From: Phormidesmis priestleyi
Lineage (GTDB): Bacteria; Cyanobacteriota; Cyanobacteriia; Phormidesmidales; Phormidesmidaceae
NCBI GenBank assembly: GCA_003242115.1
Contig: QBMP01000058.1
Coordinates: forward strand, 2,858-18,012
Direction of reading: 5' to 3'
Length of the DNA stretch: 15,155 nucleotides
Shown: in pieces, positions 6,360-13,588 of the stretch
How the letters are laid out: each line of letters opens with the position of its first letter
How positions within the stretch are numbered: position 1 is the stretch's first letter
The notes under the pieces: generated by a model
Seen by the model: the letters and a program-made list of their open reading frames with translations, nothing else
The model's database searches: none
What the model was told of the DNA's origin: nothing
Program-made: the position numbers and the translations under genes

Positions 6360-7586
6360 ATGAAAAAAGCCAACTCAAAAGCCAATCCAAAAGTTAGCCC
6401 TCAACGGTCGAGTCCTTCTCCCACTCGCGCCTTAGCCTATCAAAATAATCCCGATGAAGACGAACGCCGCCACTGGGACTATCATTACGACCAAATTGGC
6501 GTTGCTCCGGGCACCTTAGTGATCGATGAAGATGCCTCGCCAACTGAGATAACGCTGATTGACTACAGTGCCACGACAGCCACGCGGCAAAAGTTAGGAT
6601 CGCCCGAAGAAGCGGCCATCCATCTCGATAGCCACTCGATCTCCTGGATTGACTTACAGGGATTAGGTAACGAAGATGTGCTCAACCGTCTCGGCAGCGT
6701 TTTTAACTTGCACCCCTTGGTGTTAGAAGACGTGGTGAACGTACCGCAGCGGCCCAAGGTTGAATACTATGCCGATCAGGTGCTGATCATTACTCGAATG
6801 GTGATGATGGCCCCTAATAGCCATCCGCATGATCCTGAGTTCACCAGCGAACAGCTTAGCTTTGTACTAGGCAAAAACTACCTGCTCACCGTCCAAGAAG
6901 AACTCAACCAAGACTGCCTCGATCCGGTGCGCGATCGCATTCGTCAAAACGTCGGTCGCATTCGCAGCCAGGGCGCAGATTACCTTGCCTACGCCTTATT
7001 AGATGCGGTCATCGACGCCTACTTTCCGGTACTAGAAACCTACGGCGAATACATCGAATCCTTGGAAGATGAAGTTATTTTCAATCCGACCCGGCAAACC
7101 GTGCAAAAAATCTATCGCGCCCGCCGCCAACTGATGTCGTTGCGCCGCTCGATTTGGCCTCAGCGCAATGCCCTCAATCAGCTGATTCGCGATGGCAGCA
7201 GTGAGTTGATTACCGCAGAGTCGCGGGTGTATCTGCAAGATTGCTACGACCATGTAGTGCAGGTACTCGATATTGTCGAAACCTACCGCGAACTCACGGC
7301 CAACCTGATGGATGTATATTTATCATCGGTCAGCAATCGGATGAATGAAGTGATGAAAACGCTGACGGTAATTTCGTCTATTTTTATTCCGCTGACCTTT
7401 ATTGTGGGAGTCTATGGCATGAACTTTAATAGCCAAACCTCACCCTGGAATATGCCAGAGCTTAATGCTTATTGGGGCTATCCTATTTGCTGGGCGGTGA
7501 TGATTGCGATCGCGCTAGCGCTCTCCTACTATTTCTGGCATCAGGGCTGGTTTGAAGATACCGCCTCCAAAATATCCAAATCCTAA
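6360..7586 (+). CDS. corA: CorA-type magnesium/cobalt channel
   Basis: CorA proteins form pentameric inner-membrane channels that take up Mg2+ (and Co2+). The signature YGMN (G353-M354-N355) follows the first membrane helix (about 333-352, FIPLTFIVGV) and is followed by MPEL and a second helix (about 371-392). The long N-terminal cytosolic domain (about 60-330) has the expected DLQGL and HPLVLEDVVNVPQRPKVE motifs of the alpha/beta sensor domain and the long stalk helix. The first 45 residues are Lys/Ser/Pro-rich and poorly conserved, which is common in cyanobacterial copies. At 408 residues it is slightly longer than enterobacterial CorA because of this extension. It has its own upstream region shared with the divergent M23 gene. 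Channel identity is firm; the preferred ion is inferred. Confidence 0.94.
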   Translation: MKKANSKANPKVSPQRSSPSPTRALAYQNNPDEDERRHWDYHYDQIGVAPGTLVIDEDASPTEITLIDYSATTATRQKLGSPEEAAIHLDSHSISWIDLQGLGNEDVLNRLGSVFNLHPLVLEDVVNVPQRPKVEYYADQVLIITRMVMMAPNSHPHDPEFTSEQLSFVLGKNYLLTVQEELNQDCLDPVRDRIRQNVGRIRSQGADYLAYALLDAVIDAYFPVLETYGEYIESLEDEVIFNPTRQTVQKIYRARRQLMSLRRSIWPQRNALNQLIRDGSSELITAESRVYLQDCYDHVVQVLDIVETYRELTANLMDVYLSSVSNRMNEVMKTLTVISSIFIPLTFIVGVYGMNFNSQTSPWNMPELNAYWGYPICWAVMIAIALALSYYFWHQGWFEDTASKISKS

Positions 7587-7716
7587 CTATCCAAATCTTA
7601 AACCCGCCTAAAAAAACGCTCTCATCTAGCGCTTAACCAAAGCCCTGATAAGATACCTCTGAATCCCATTCAAATGCTTTCTGACCAATCTATTTCTACC
7701 GCAGGTATCTCTCACT

Positions 7717-8232
7717 ATGGATCTCAGAGCCCTAATTAAAGATATTCCCGACTTTCCGCAACCGGGCATTGTTTTTCGAGACATCACAACTTTGCTGCAA
7801 GATCCGGCGGGCCTAAAATATACGGTCGAAACGATGAGCGCTCAGGCCGCTGATTTAGCGCCGGACTATATTGTCGGAATTGAGTCGCGCGGATTTATTT
7901 TTGCCATGCCGGTTGCTCATCAGCTAGGCAAAGGATTCGTGCCGGTACGCAAAGCCGGTAAGCTACCTCGGGCTGTCTATGGCGTAGAATACAGCCTAGA
8001 ATACGGTACCGATCGACTAGAGATGCACCAAGATGCCTTTGAACCGGGTAGTAGGGTGCTGATTGTCGATGATTTACTCGCCACCGGCGGCACTGCGGCA
8101 GCAGCCACACAGCTAATTACCAACGCGGGCGCAGTCGTGGCGGGCTTTAGCTTTGTAATTGAGCTGAAAGATTTAGCAGGGCGTGATAACTTACCCACAG
8201 ACGCCCCTGTCATTAGCCTGATTCAGTACTAA
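7717..8232 (+). CDS. apt: Adenine phosphoribosyltransferase
   Basis: Apt salvages adenine by joining it to PRPP to give AMP and pyrophosphate in the cytosol. The PRPP-binding loop [14 protein letters not shown] is at residues 114-127, and the purine-binding ESRGF motif is at 56-60. The N-terminal [16 protein letters not shown] is typical of Apt and absent from other phosphoribosyltransferases. The 171-residue length is standard. ATG at 7717 begins exactly at the family start ([14 protein letters not shown]). It sits 130 bases after corA and 33 bases before the permease gene, so co-transcription with the permease is possible but functionally unexplained. Confidence 0.97.
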   Translation: MDLRALIKDIPDFPQPGIVFRDITTLLQDPAGLKYTVETMSAQAADLAPDYIVGIESRGFIFAMPVAHQLGKGFVPVRKAGKLPRAVYGVEYSLEYGTDRLEMHQDAFEPGSRVLIVDDLLATGGTAAAATQLITNAGAVVAGFSFVIELKDLAGRDNLPTDAPVISLIQY

Positions 8233-8265
8233 ATTAAGATTGAGTTCTTGCCCCAGAAAAAGCCT

Positions 8266-9321
8266 ATGTCGTCATCCGCCCGGTCATTGTCTCCAATTAG
8301 CAAAATAGGCTTTTTCTTTCGAGACGTGGTAGCGGGCGAAACGACTCGCTACATTGTCAAGCGGATTGCACAAGCGCTATTGACGCTGTTACTCGCGAGT
8401 GCGTTTAGCTTTTTTATTGTGCAGCTTGCGCCCGGAGACTTTTTGACGCCCTTTCGGCAAAACCCCGAAATGTCAGCCGATACGCTGAAAGGATTAGAAG
8501 CGCAGTACGGCCTAGATAGACCGCTTTGGACGCAGTTTTGGCTCTGGCTCTGGCAGGTGATTCGTCATTTTAACTTTGGCATTAGCTTTGCCTATCAGCG
8601 TCCGGCTATAGAGCTATTGTGGGAACGGGTGCCGAATACGCTGCTGCTGTCAGTCGCCTCTATTTTTGTGACTTGGGCGATCGCCATTCCGCTTGGCATC
8701 ATCAGCGCCGTCAATCAAAATCGCTGGGCAGACAGGTTTTTGCGGCTGTTTAGCTACATCGGCCAGGGCTTTCCGACGCTGATTACGGGCCTTTTGCTGC
8801 TGTTTTTTGCGCAGCTGACCGCGCCTTTATTCCCTGTAGGTGGCCGCACCAGCCTTTACCATGATGACCTCAACTGGATTGGAAAATTTTTAGACGTGGC
8901 TTGGCACCTAATTTTGCCGACGCTAGCGCTGAGTATTACTAGTTTTGCGGGCTTGCAGCGGCTGATGCGCGGGCAGCTGCTTGATGTGCTCAGGCAGGAC
9001 TATATCCAAACGGCACGGGCCAAAGGCTTGCCCGAAAATCGGGTGATTTATGTCCATGCGCTGCGCAATGCCATCAATCCCTTGATTACGATTTTGGGCT
9101 TTGAATTTTCGGCTTTGCTCAGCGGCTCGTTCATTGTGGAGAATTATTTTAGCTGGCCAGGGCTGGGGACGCTGACTTTGGAGGCGGTGCAAAAGCAGGA
9201 TTTGTATTTGGTGATGGCGAGTTTGGTGCTGGGTGCGGTGATGCTGATTGTGGGCAATTTGCTGGCAGATTTGGCGCTTTCGTTTGTCGATCCTAGAATT
9301 AAGCTCTCTCGGTTGAATTAG
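8266..9321 (+). CDS. OppB/DppB-type ABC transporter permease
   Basis: This is one of the two membrane subunits of a peptide/nickel-type ABC importer. About six membrane helices can be read (near residues 35-54, 125-149, 163-188, 211-230, 276-300 and 315-338, counted from ATG 8266). The EAA loop that contacts the ATPase is clear at about 244-274 (DYIQTARAKGLPENRVIYVH, then ALRNAINPL). The conserved N-terminal LLLASAFSFFIVQLAPGD and the end FVDPRIKL are those of the OppB/DppB family. The sister permease, ATPases and binding protein are not in the window; in cyanobacteria such subunits are often scattered. A TTG at 8248 would add six residues; ATG 8266 (MSSSARSLSP) is preferred. The next gene follows after 31 bases and may be co-transcribed. 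The substrate cannot be told. Confidence 0.9.
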   Translation: MSSSARSLSPISKIGFFFRDVVAGETTRYIVKRIAQALLTLLLASAFSFFIVQLAPGDFLTPFRQNPEMSADTLKGLEAQYGLDRPLWTQFWLWLWQVIRHFNFGISFAYQRPAIELLWERVPNTLLLSVASIFVTWAIAIPLGIISAVNQNRWADRFLRLFSYIGQGFPTLITGLLLLFFAQLTAPLFPVGGRTSLYHDDLNWIGKFLDVAWHLILPTLALSITSFAGLQRLMRGQLLDVLRQDYIQTARAKGLPENRVIYVHALRNAINPLITILGFEFSALLSGSFIVENYFSWPGLGTLTLEAVQKQDLYLVMASLVLGAVMLIVGNLLADLALSFVDPRIKLSRLN

Positions 9322-9352
9322 GCTTTGACTTGACTCAACAGGATAGATTGCT

Positions 9353-9754
9353 ATGAATCAAATGCGCTCTTTTGCCAGTCTGCTGATTGGGTTTATCGTC
9401 TTTGGGGTAGTGCTATGGATTGCGCGCACTGTCCACCAAGAGCTGAAAGACGAGGGCTTTGCGCAAACAGTGCTAATTGGGACAGCGGGCTGGTCAACGG
9501 GCTGGCTGGTGGGCTTTTTGGTGTCGCCAAGTACCAGTCAAGAAATCAAGAAGTTTAGTCAGGCGGCTTCTACCATCAGCGCGTTTGTTAGCGGGTTTGT
9601 CTTAGCTAAGCTGGAGCCTTCTCTGACGCCGCTGTTTGAAAATGGACGATTGATCAATCAGCCGATCTATGGGATTCGGTTGATGATTTTTATGATTTGT
9701 TTTGCGATCGCAGCCATCAACATGTACGTTTACCGCGAAGGTAGGCGCTACTAA
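9353..9754 (+). CDS. Small membrane protein of unknown function
   Basis: I do not recognise a named family for this 133-residue protein. It has three clear hydrophobic segments (about 8-25, 42-59 and 108-126) and a weaker one at 74-92. A charged loop (HQELKDEGFAQ) follows the first helix, and the protein ends in a basic tail, YREGRRY. No metal or catalytic motif stands out. It starts 31 bases after the OppB-like permease on the same strand, with AGGAT about nine bases before ATG 9353, so the two are probably one transcript. An accessory role for the permease is only a guess from position. Confidence 0.75.
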   Translation: MNQMRSFASLLIGFIVFGVVLWIARTVHQELKDEGFAQTVLIGTAGWSTGWLVGFLVSPSTSQEIKKFSQAASTISAFVSGFVLAKLEPSLTPLFENGRLINQPIYGIRLMIFMICFAIAAINMYVYREGRRY

Positions 9755-9928
9755 CGGATCAAACGGATCAGCCGCTAAACAATTTTTTTAGATGGAAATC
9801 AAAGCTAGTTTGGGTATCTTCTAGGGGTACGTGCTTCTACGGCAAAAGGCGTCTCGATGTAAGCGTCTCTGGCGCTTTTCTGACACTTTCTCTGGCACTT
9901 TAGAAACTTTTATCACTCAATTCGTCCT
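9755..9928. other. Intergenic region with short tandem repeats
   Basis: AACGGATCA is repeated at 9753-9761 and 9762-9770, starting within the stop codon of the preceding gene. A degenerate 12-bp unit (CTGGCGCTTTT / CTGACACTTTCT / CTGGCACTTTA) is repeated three times at about 9868-9902, just upstream of the outer-membrane protein gene. No confident promoter or terminator can be named, although the second repeat lies where a promoter or leader would be. Confidence 0.5.
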
Positions 9929-11818
9929 ATGCGTATTTTGTTCGTTGCGTTGCTGACGCTATCAGCTAGCGCCGTACAGGCTGATGCGAGTCTGGCTCAA
10001 ACTCAGATACCGTTTGAAAGCAGCGCCTCTGAACTATCTGTTGCGGATCTGTCTGTTGTAAATGTATCTGTTGCAGATGTGTCTATTTCGGATCTAATGA
10101 TATCTACCGCTTCAGATCTAAAACCTTTGCAGCCTGCAAGATGTGTGACAAACGTTGAAGCGAGTCCAATCCAGACGAGTTCTGCCAGAAGCATAAAGGA
10201 TTCCTCTCTGAGCAATGGGCGTAATTGCGCTTTGGAAGCAACCATCGCGGAGGCAAATGCGCCTGCTCAAGCAGCAGACCTTGAGGCAGCTGTGCGATCA
10301 CCGTTGGAGCGACCGCCGACTCGCCTTTTTAACCTCGAAACCGCCAATCAGCTCCCGGCTGGGGCCTTGCTATTCCTATTTGGCGCGCATCAAACCCTGT
10401 CTGATGATTCGATTGGAACCGGCAGTCAGCTTTACTACGGTGGCATTGACTGGGGCTTAAGTGATGATGTTCAGCTCTCACTATTAGGGCAGGTGTACGA
10501 CGATCCGCCGACTAGGTCTATCAATGGACAATCTCCCAATACTACGCTGTTTTCAATAGCGCCTAGTATCAAATATCGTTTGCTCAGCACACCTCAACTT
10601 GGATTAAGCCTTCAAGGCTCCCTGGAATCGCTATTGCTCTCATCGGCTTTATTCAACAGCGGTGATGGCAAAGACACTCGCATTATTGGCTCTATCCATA
10701 CACCCCTCACCTACAGTGCTTCGCCCGCGCTCCAATTTCACCTCACACCGGGCATTTCCTTTTTCCCTCAAAGCCTTAATAACCGCGAACTATACGGCAC
10801 TCTTTTCACTCTGGGCACTAGCATAAGCTGGCAACCCAATCAGCAGTGGCTGCTTTACAGCACGCTAAATTTTCCCCTTGGCCCCGGCGGCAATGTGATT
10901 AACACCGATCAATCGATTGGCCGTCAGCCGGTTTGGGCCATCGGCACCCGCTATAATTTGACCCCCAAAACGGCCCTCAGTCTCTATGCTACCAATGGGT
11001 TAGGGGTCACGCCTGCAACGGGAATCTTGGCCTCTATTCCCTCCGGCGACGAGCTACTGCTGGGATTAACGCTGAACTATGCGCCAGATACAGGCTTAGG
11101 ATATCGATCTAGCTATCGATCTAGCGCTGAAGAGGCTGCTGTGGAACCATTGACTGAGCGCTCAAGCCAGCTTCTAGTTAACGGAATTACGCTCACCACT
11201 GCTAGAACCCTTCAGCCCGGAATGCTGGCTCTCTCTACCAGTGCCGGAACTGACAGCAACTACAGCGTTGGCCTAGCCTACAGCCCTGATGAGGCGCTCC
11301 AAATCGAAGCCATTTTAGAGGATTTTGGCTCCAGCAGCGGCGTCAGATCACCGAGTGCGGTGAGCGATGGCTTGCGGTACATGGTTGGAGCAAAGCTCCG
11401 CTTACTCGATCAGCGCCAAGGCGATGCTGTTTCGCTGTCGGCTCGAATTCTAGCCGGACGAAACACGAGAACCGTAGGCGTTCTGTTTGCAGAACTTCCT
11501 ATCACCTACCAAGCGAGTCCAAGTACGGCCCTGTTTTTCACTCCAAAATTTGCTGCTTTTAGCGATCAGATTGATGTCGGTCTGGGCTTAGGGGTTAATT
11601 ATGAAGTAGCCTCCGGATTGCAGCTGCTAGGTGAAATTACGCCTGTGTTTGGCGGCGATCGCCTCGTGTGGGCCATCGGCACCCGCTACAGCTTTTCTAG
11701 TCAGCCGCTTAGCGTCGATCTCTATGCCACCAATGCCATTGGCCGCAATGGCATTGGTACACTCGTCGGGCAAGCCGACGCTCAATTTGGCATCGGGTTA
11801 AACTGGCTGATCAGATAA
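9929..11818 (+). CDS. Probable outer-membrane beta-barrel protein with two repeated modules
   Basis: I do not recognise a named family for this 629-residue protein. It begins with a Sec-type signal peptide (MRILFVALLTLSASAVQA, cleavage around 18-20). A low-complexity stretch includes four SV(A/V)(D/N)(L/V) pentads at 37-56 and two cysteines (C72, C100). Residues 128-385 and 415-629 each consist of alternating amphipathic strands rich in Gly, Tyr, Leu and Ser, as in outer-membrane barrels. The modules are related: VWAIGTRYNLTPKTALSLYATN (335-356) recurs as VWAIGTRYSFSSQPLSVDLYATN (580-602), and each is followed by a GLxLNY/GIGLNW closing strand. The protein ends in WLIR rather than a terminal Phe. 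It has its own upstream region; no operon partner is apparent. A porin-like or surface role is inferred from fold features only. Confidence 0.75.
   Translation: MRILFVALLTLSASAVQADASLAQTQIPFESSASELSVADLSVVNVSVADVSISDLMISTASDLKPLQPARCVTNVEASPIQTSSARSIKDSSLSNGRNCALEATIAEANAPAQAADLEAAVRSPLERPPTRLFNLETANQLPAGALLFLFGAHQTLSDDSIGTGSQLYYGGIDWGLSDDVQLSLLGQVYDDPPTRSINGQSPNTTLFSIAPSIKYRLLSTPQLGLSLQGSLESLLLSSALFNSGDGKDTRIIGSIHTPLTYSASPALQFHLTPGISFFPQSLNNRELYGTLFTLGTSISWQPNQQWLLYSTLNFPLGPGGNVINTDQSIGRQPVWAIGTRYNLTPKTALSLYATNGLGVTPATGILASIPSGDELLLGLTLNYAPDTGLGYRSSYRSSAEEAAVEPLTERSSQLLVNGITLTTARTLQPGMLALSTSAGTDSNYSVGLAYSPDEALQIEAILEDFGSSSGVRSPSAVSDGLRYMVGAKLRLLDQRQGDAVSLSARILAGRNTRTVGVLFAELPITYQASPSTALFFTPKFAAFSDQIDVGLGLGVNYEVASGLQLLGEITPVFGGDRLVWAIGTRYSFSSQPLSVDLYATNAIGRNGIGTLVGQADAQFGIGLNWLIR
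10037..10096 (+). repeat. 15-bp tandem repeat encoding SVxDL pentads
   Basis: Four diverged copies of a 15-base unit (TCTGTTGCGGATCTG and relatives) lie in frame and encode SVADL, SVVNV, SVADV and SISDL right after the signal peptide region of the barrel candidate. Copy number is likely to vary between strains. Confidence 0.75.
11102..11125 (+). repeat. 12-bp perfect tandem repeat in the linker between modules
   Basis: TATCGATCTAGC occurs twice in a row and encodes YRSSYRSS at the junction between the two barrel modules. It is a recent slippage event in a tolerant linker. Confidence 0.8.
11729..11758. repeat. 12-bp perfect inverted repeat inside the barrel gene
   Basis: ACCAATGCCATT (11729-11740) and AATGGCATTGGT (11747-11758) are exact reverse complements around a 6-base loop (GGCCGC). 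They lie about 60 bases before the stop codon and encode TNAIGRNGIG. In mRNA this would form a stable hairpin near the 3' end. Confidence 0.8.
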
Positions 11819-11913
11819 AAACCTTTGAAATATAAAAAGCGTCTAAACAGCTAAAATCGCTCAATCTCCCAGAAAGCTCGTATTCTAAATGAGTCATTTC
11901 CCAGGGGTTTGCT

Positions 11914-12585
11914 GTGCCAATTAAAGATTTTTCCGACTTTATCGTGGGGAGCCTTGCCGCTCTGTTTCCGGTGATTGACCCAATTGGCAGCGTGCCGATT
12001 TTTTTGGTGCTCACCGCCGGTATTCCGGCAGATCTGCGGCGCAGCTATGCCAAGCGCATTGCGATTAACGTAATTTTGCTGCTGATTGGCTTTTTGCTGG
12101 TGGGTGGTGGGCTCTTACGGTTTTTTGGGGTTTCTTTAGCAGTGGTTCGGATTGCGGGCGGCATTGTGGTGTTTCATGCGGCTTGGAACACGATGAATGC
12201 AGAATCAAAGCTGAGCAATCTGGAAAATGAAGATGCGAATCAAAAAGCGGTTCAGCACGGCGATATTTCGTTTATGCCAATGACCATGCCGCTATTGGCA
12301 GGGCCGGGGGCAATCGCCGTTGCCCTCGGTTTAGCTGCCGAGGCTAGTCGCGGCGCTAGCCATGCTGAAACCGCTGTAAATTTGGTGGCGGTTGCGGTTG
12401 CGATCGCTCTCATCGGCCTAATCATCTACATCGCCCTACGCTCTTCTACCCTTTTGCTCAAATGGCTCGGTTCCGGCGGCATTCATGCCCTTAGCCGAGT
12501 CCTTGGCCTCTTTGTCATGGCCATCGGCGTCCAGCTCATCCTCAACGGTCTAGCCGACTGGGTAAAATCATTAAATTTGAGCTAG
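11914..12585 (+). CDS. MarC-family integral membrane protein
   Basis: The 223-residue protein has six hydrophobic segments. The MarC-family signature is in the first (FPVIDPIGSVPIFLVLTAGI), followed by the conserved RRSYAKRIAINV. A second half-motif, MTMPLLAGPGAI, comes in the middle, and the last helices are ALSRVLGLFVMAIGVQLILNGL. MarC proteins are multi-pass inner-membrane proteins whose transport role is not established; the old link to multiple antibiotic resistance has not held up. GTG at 11914 is the start, preceded by AGGGG nine bases upstream. It stands 95 bases after the barrel gene and 54 before the toxin-antitoxin pair, and is probably independent of both. Confidence 0.93.
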   Translation: MPIKDFSDFIVGSLAALFPVIDPIGSVPIFLVLTAGIPADLRRSYAKRIAINVILLLIGFLLVGGGLLRFFGVSLAVVRIAGGIVVFHAAWNTMNAESKLSNLENEDANQKAVQHGDISFMPMTMPLLAGPGAIAVALGLAAEASRGASHAETAVNLVAVAVAIALIGLIIYIALRSSTLLLKWLGSGGIHALSRVLGLFVMAIGVQLILNGLADWVKSLNLS

Positions 12586-12639
12586 CCATATTCTCACAAC
12601 AGCGTCCTTTAGAATAAAGAAACCCTCTCCGTTAGACCT

Positions 12640-12879
12640 ATGCAAGTGAGCAGCCTGACCGTCGAAGAACTTAAAGCACTTATTCAAGAAACAGTCGCTG
12701 AAACGATTCAATCACTGCTAATCGATCCTGACTTCTCAGTAATCGATCCGGATGCAGGCAAGCAGTTGAGGCCAGAAGTAGAACAGCGTCTCCGGCTTTC
12801 GCTACAGCGAACTCAATCGGGTGAACGTGGATTGTCACTTACCGAGGTCGTCAAAAAGTTAGGTCTAGACTGGGAATGA
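12640..12879 (+). CDS. Antitoxin of a RelE/ParE-type module
   Basis: The 79-residue protein starts with LTVEELKALIQETVAETIQSLL, a helical segment common to small cyanobacterial antitoxins. A central acidic stretch (DPDFSVIDPDAG) and LRPEVEQRLRLSL lead to the C-terminal LTEVVKKLGLDWE, which would wrap the toxin. No classical DNA-binding motif is obvious. The stop codon TGA overlaps the ATG of the next gene (ATGA at 12876-12879), which implies translational coupling. Antitoxins of this kind neutralise the toxin and usually repress their own operon. The family is inferred from the partner and gene order. Confidence 0.82.
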   Translation: MQVSSLTVEELKALIQETVAETIQSLLIDPDFSVIDPDAGKQLRPEVEQRLRLSLQRTQSGERGLSLTEVVKKLGLDWE

Positions 12880-13136
12880 CCTATAGCCTGGAGTTTGTGC
12901 CAGAAGCAGTTGCTGATTTGCAAGCACTTGCGCCTTCTATCCAAGATCGTATTTTGCGAAAAGTTCAATGGTTCGCTGACAATTTTGAAGCGACGGCACC
13001 AATGGCGTTAGTTGGTAATTTGAGCGGACTCTTTAAACTGAGAGTGGGCGATTATCGAGTTCTCTATTCCTTCGATGTCGAAACTAAGCACTTAACCATT
13101 CAACAGATAGGACATCGCCGAAATATTTATTCTTAA
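12876..13136 (+). CDS. RelE/ParE-superfamily toxin
   Basis: This 86-residue toxin-like protein has the superfamily landmarks: MTYSLEFVPEAVADLQAL (first strand and helix), GLFKLRVGDYRVLYSFD (central strands, R56, R61) and the end IQQIGHRRNIYS (H80, R81, Y85). RelE relatives cleave mRNA on the ribosome; ParE relatives act on gyrase. The YRVLY and GHRRNIY residues lean towards RelE. ATG 12876 overlaps the antitoxin stop by four bases. All expected key residues are present, so the module looks intact. Its role may be phage defence or stress response; the sequence does not say which. Confidence 0.9.
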   Translation: MTYSLEFVPEAVADLQALAPSIQDRILRKVQWFADNFEATAPMALVGNLSGLFKLRVGDYRVLYSFDVETKHLTIQQIGHRRNIYS

Positions 13137-13159
13137 AAAAGAAAAAATTAGAATAGACC

Positions 13160-13459
13160 TCAAAAACACATGAACTCAACGCTCGGCACGAGTGGATCGT
13201 TGACGATGCCAACGCCTTTATAGCTCCAGCGGTCGGCAATGGTTTTGATTTGGCGGCGATCGCCCCTTTCCACCGCAAATTGAGAGGCTAGTTCACCCGC
13301 GTGAGTGTTCAAATAGCTGAGCGCATCAAAATCAGCAATAAATAGCAGTAAATAAGGCTCAGTCGGCTGCTCAGGATGCCCCCCCGGCACGGGCGGACGC
13401 GCCACCAAATACTGTCCGGTAGACTTTGAGCGCAGCAAATAGTAAGGCTGATCGAGCAT
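13160..13459 (-). CDS. Small conserved cyanobacterial protein
   Basis: The 99-residue protein (MLDQPYYLLRSKSTGQYLVA...) resembles a family of small proteins I associate only with cyanobacteria; no function is known to me. It is soluble in character, with alternating strands at the N-terminus (YYLLRSK, QYLVARP, YLLLFIADFDALSYLNTH) and a conserved-looking WSYKGVGIVNDP near the end. It converges with the toxin gene (23 bases between stops) and lies downstream of psbC on the same strand, beyond the psbC terminator, so it is probably transcribed separately. A GGTCAG motif lies only three bases from the ATG at 13459 and is a poor ribosome site. Confidence 0.72.
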   Translation of the reverse strand: MLDQPYYLLRSKSTGQYLVARPPVPGGHPEQPTEPYLLLFIADFDALSYLNTHAGELASQFAVERGDRRQIKTIADRWSYKGVGIVNDPLVPSVEFMCF

Positions 13460-13501
13460 AGGTCAGGTTCGTCGCAACTAACGCCTTACAGCCTAACAAC
13501 G

Positions 13502-13533
13502 AAAAGGCCCCCACCCAACGGTAGGAGCCTTTT
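13502..13533 (-). terminator. Intrinsic terminator of psbC
   Basis: The arms 13502-13514 and 13521-13533 pair around a 6-base loop. In minus-strand RNA all 13 pairs form (11 standard, two G-U), ending in a U-run. In plus-strand RNA the same two positions are C-A mismatches. This asymmetry points to use by psbC, whose stop codon lies about 55 bases upstream in its reading direction. Confidence 0.8.
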
Positions 13534-13588
13534 TCTTTCGCTTAATCAAGCTTAACTAGCCAAAATCAGGCACCAATATTAATCAAGA

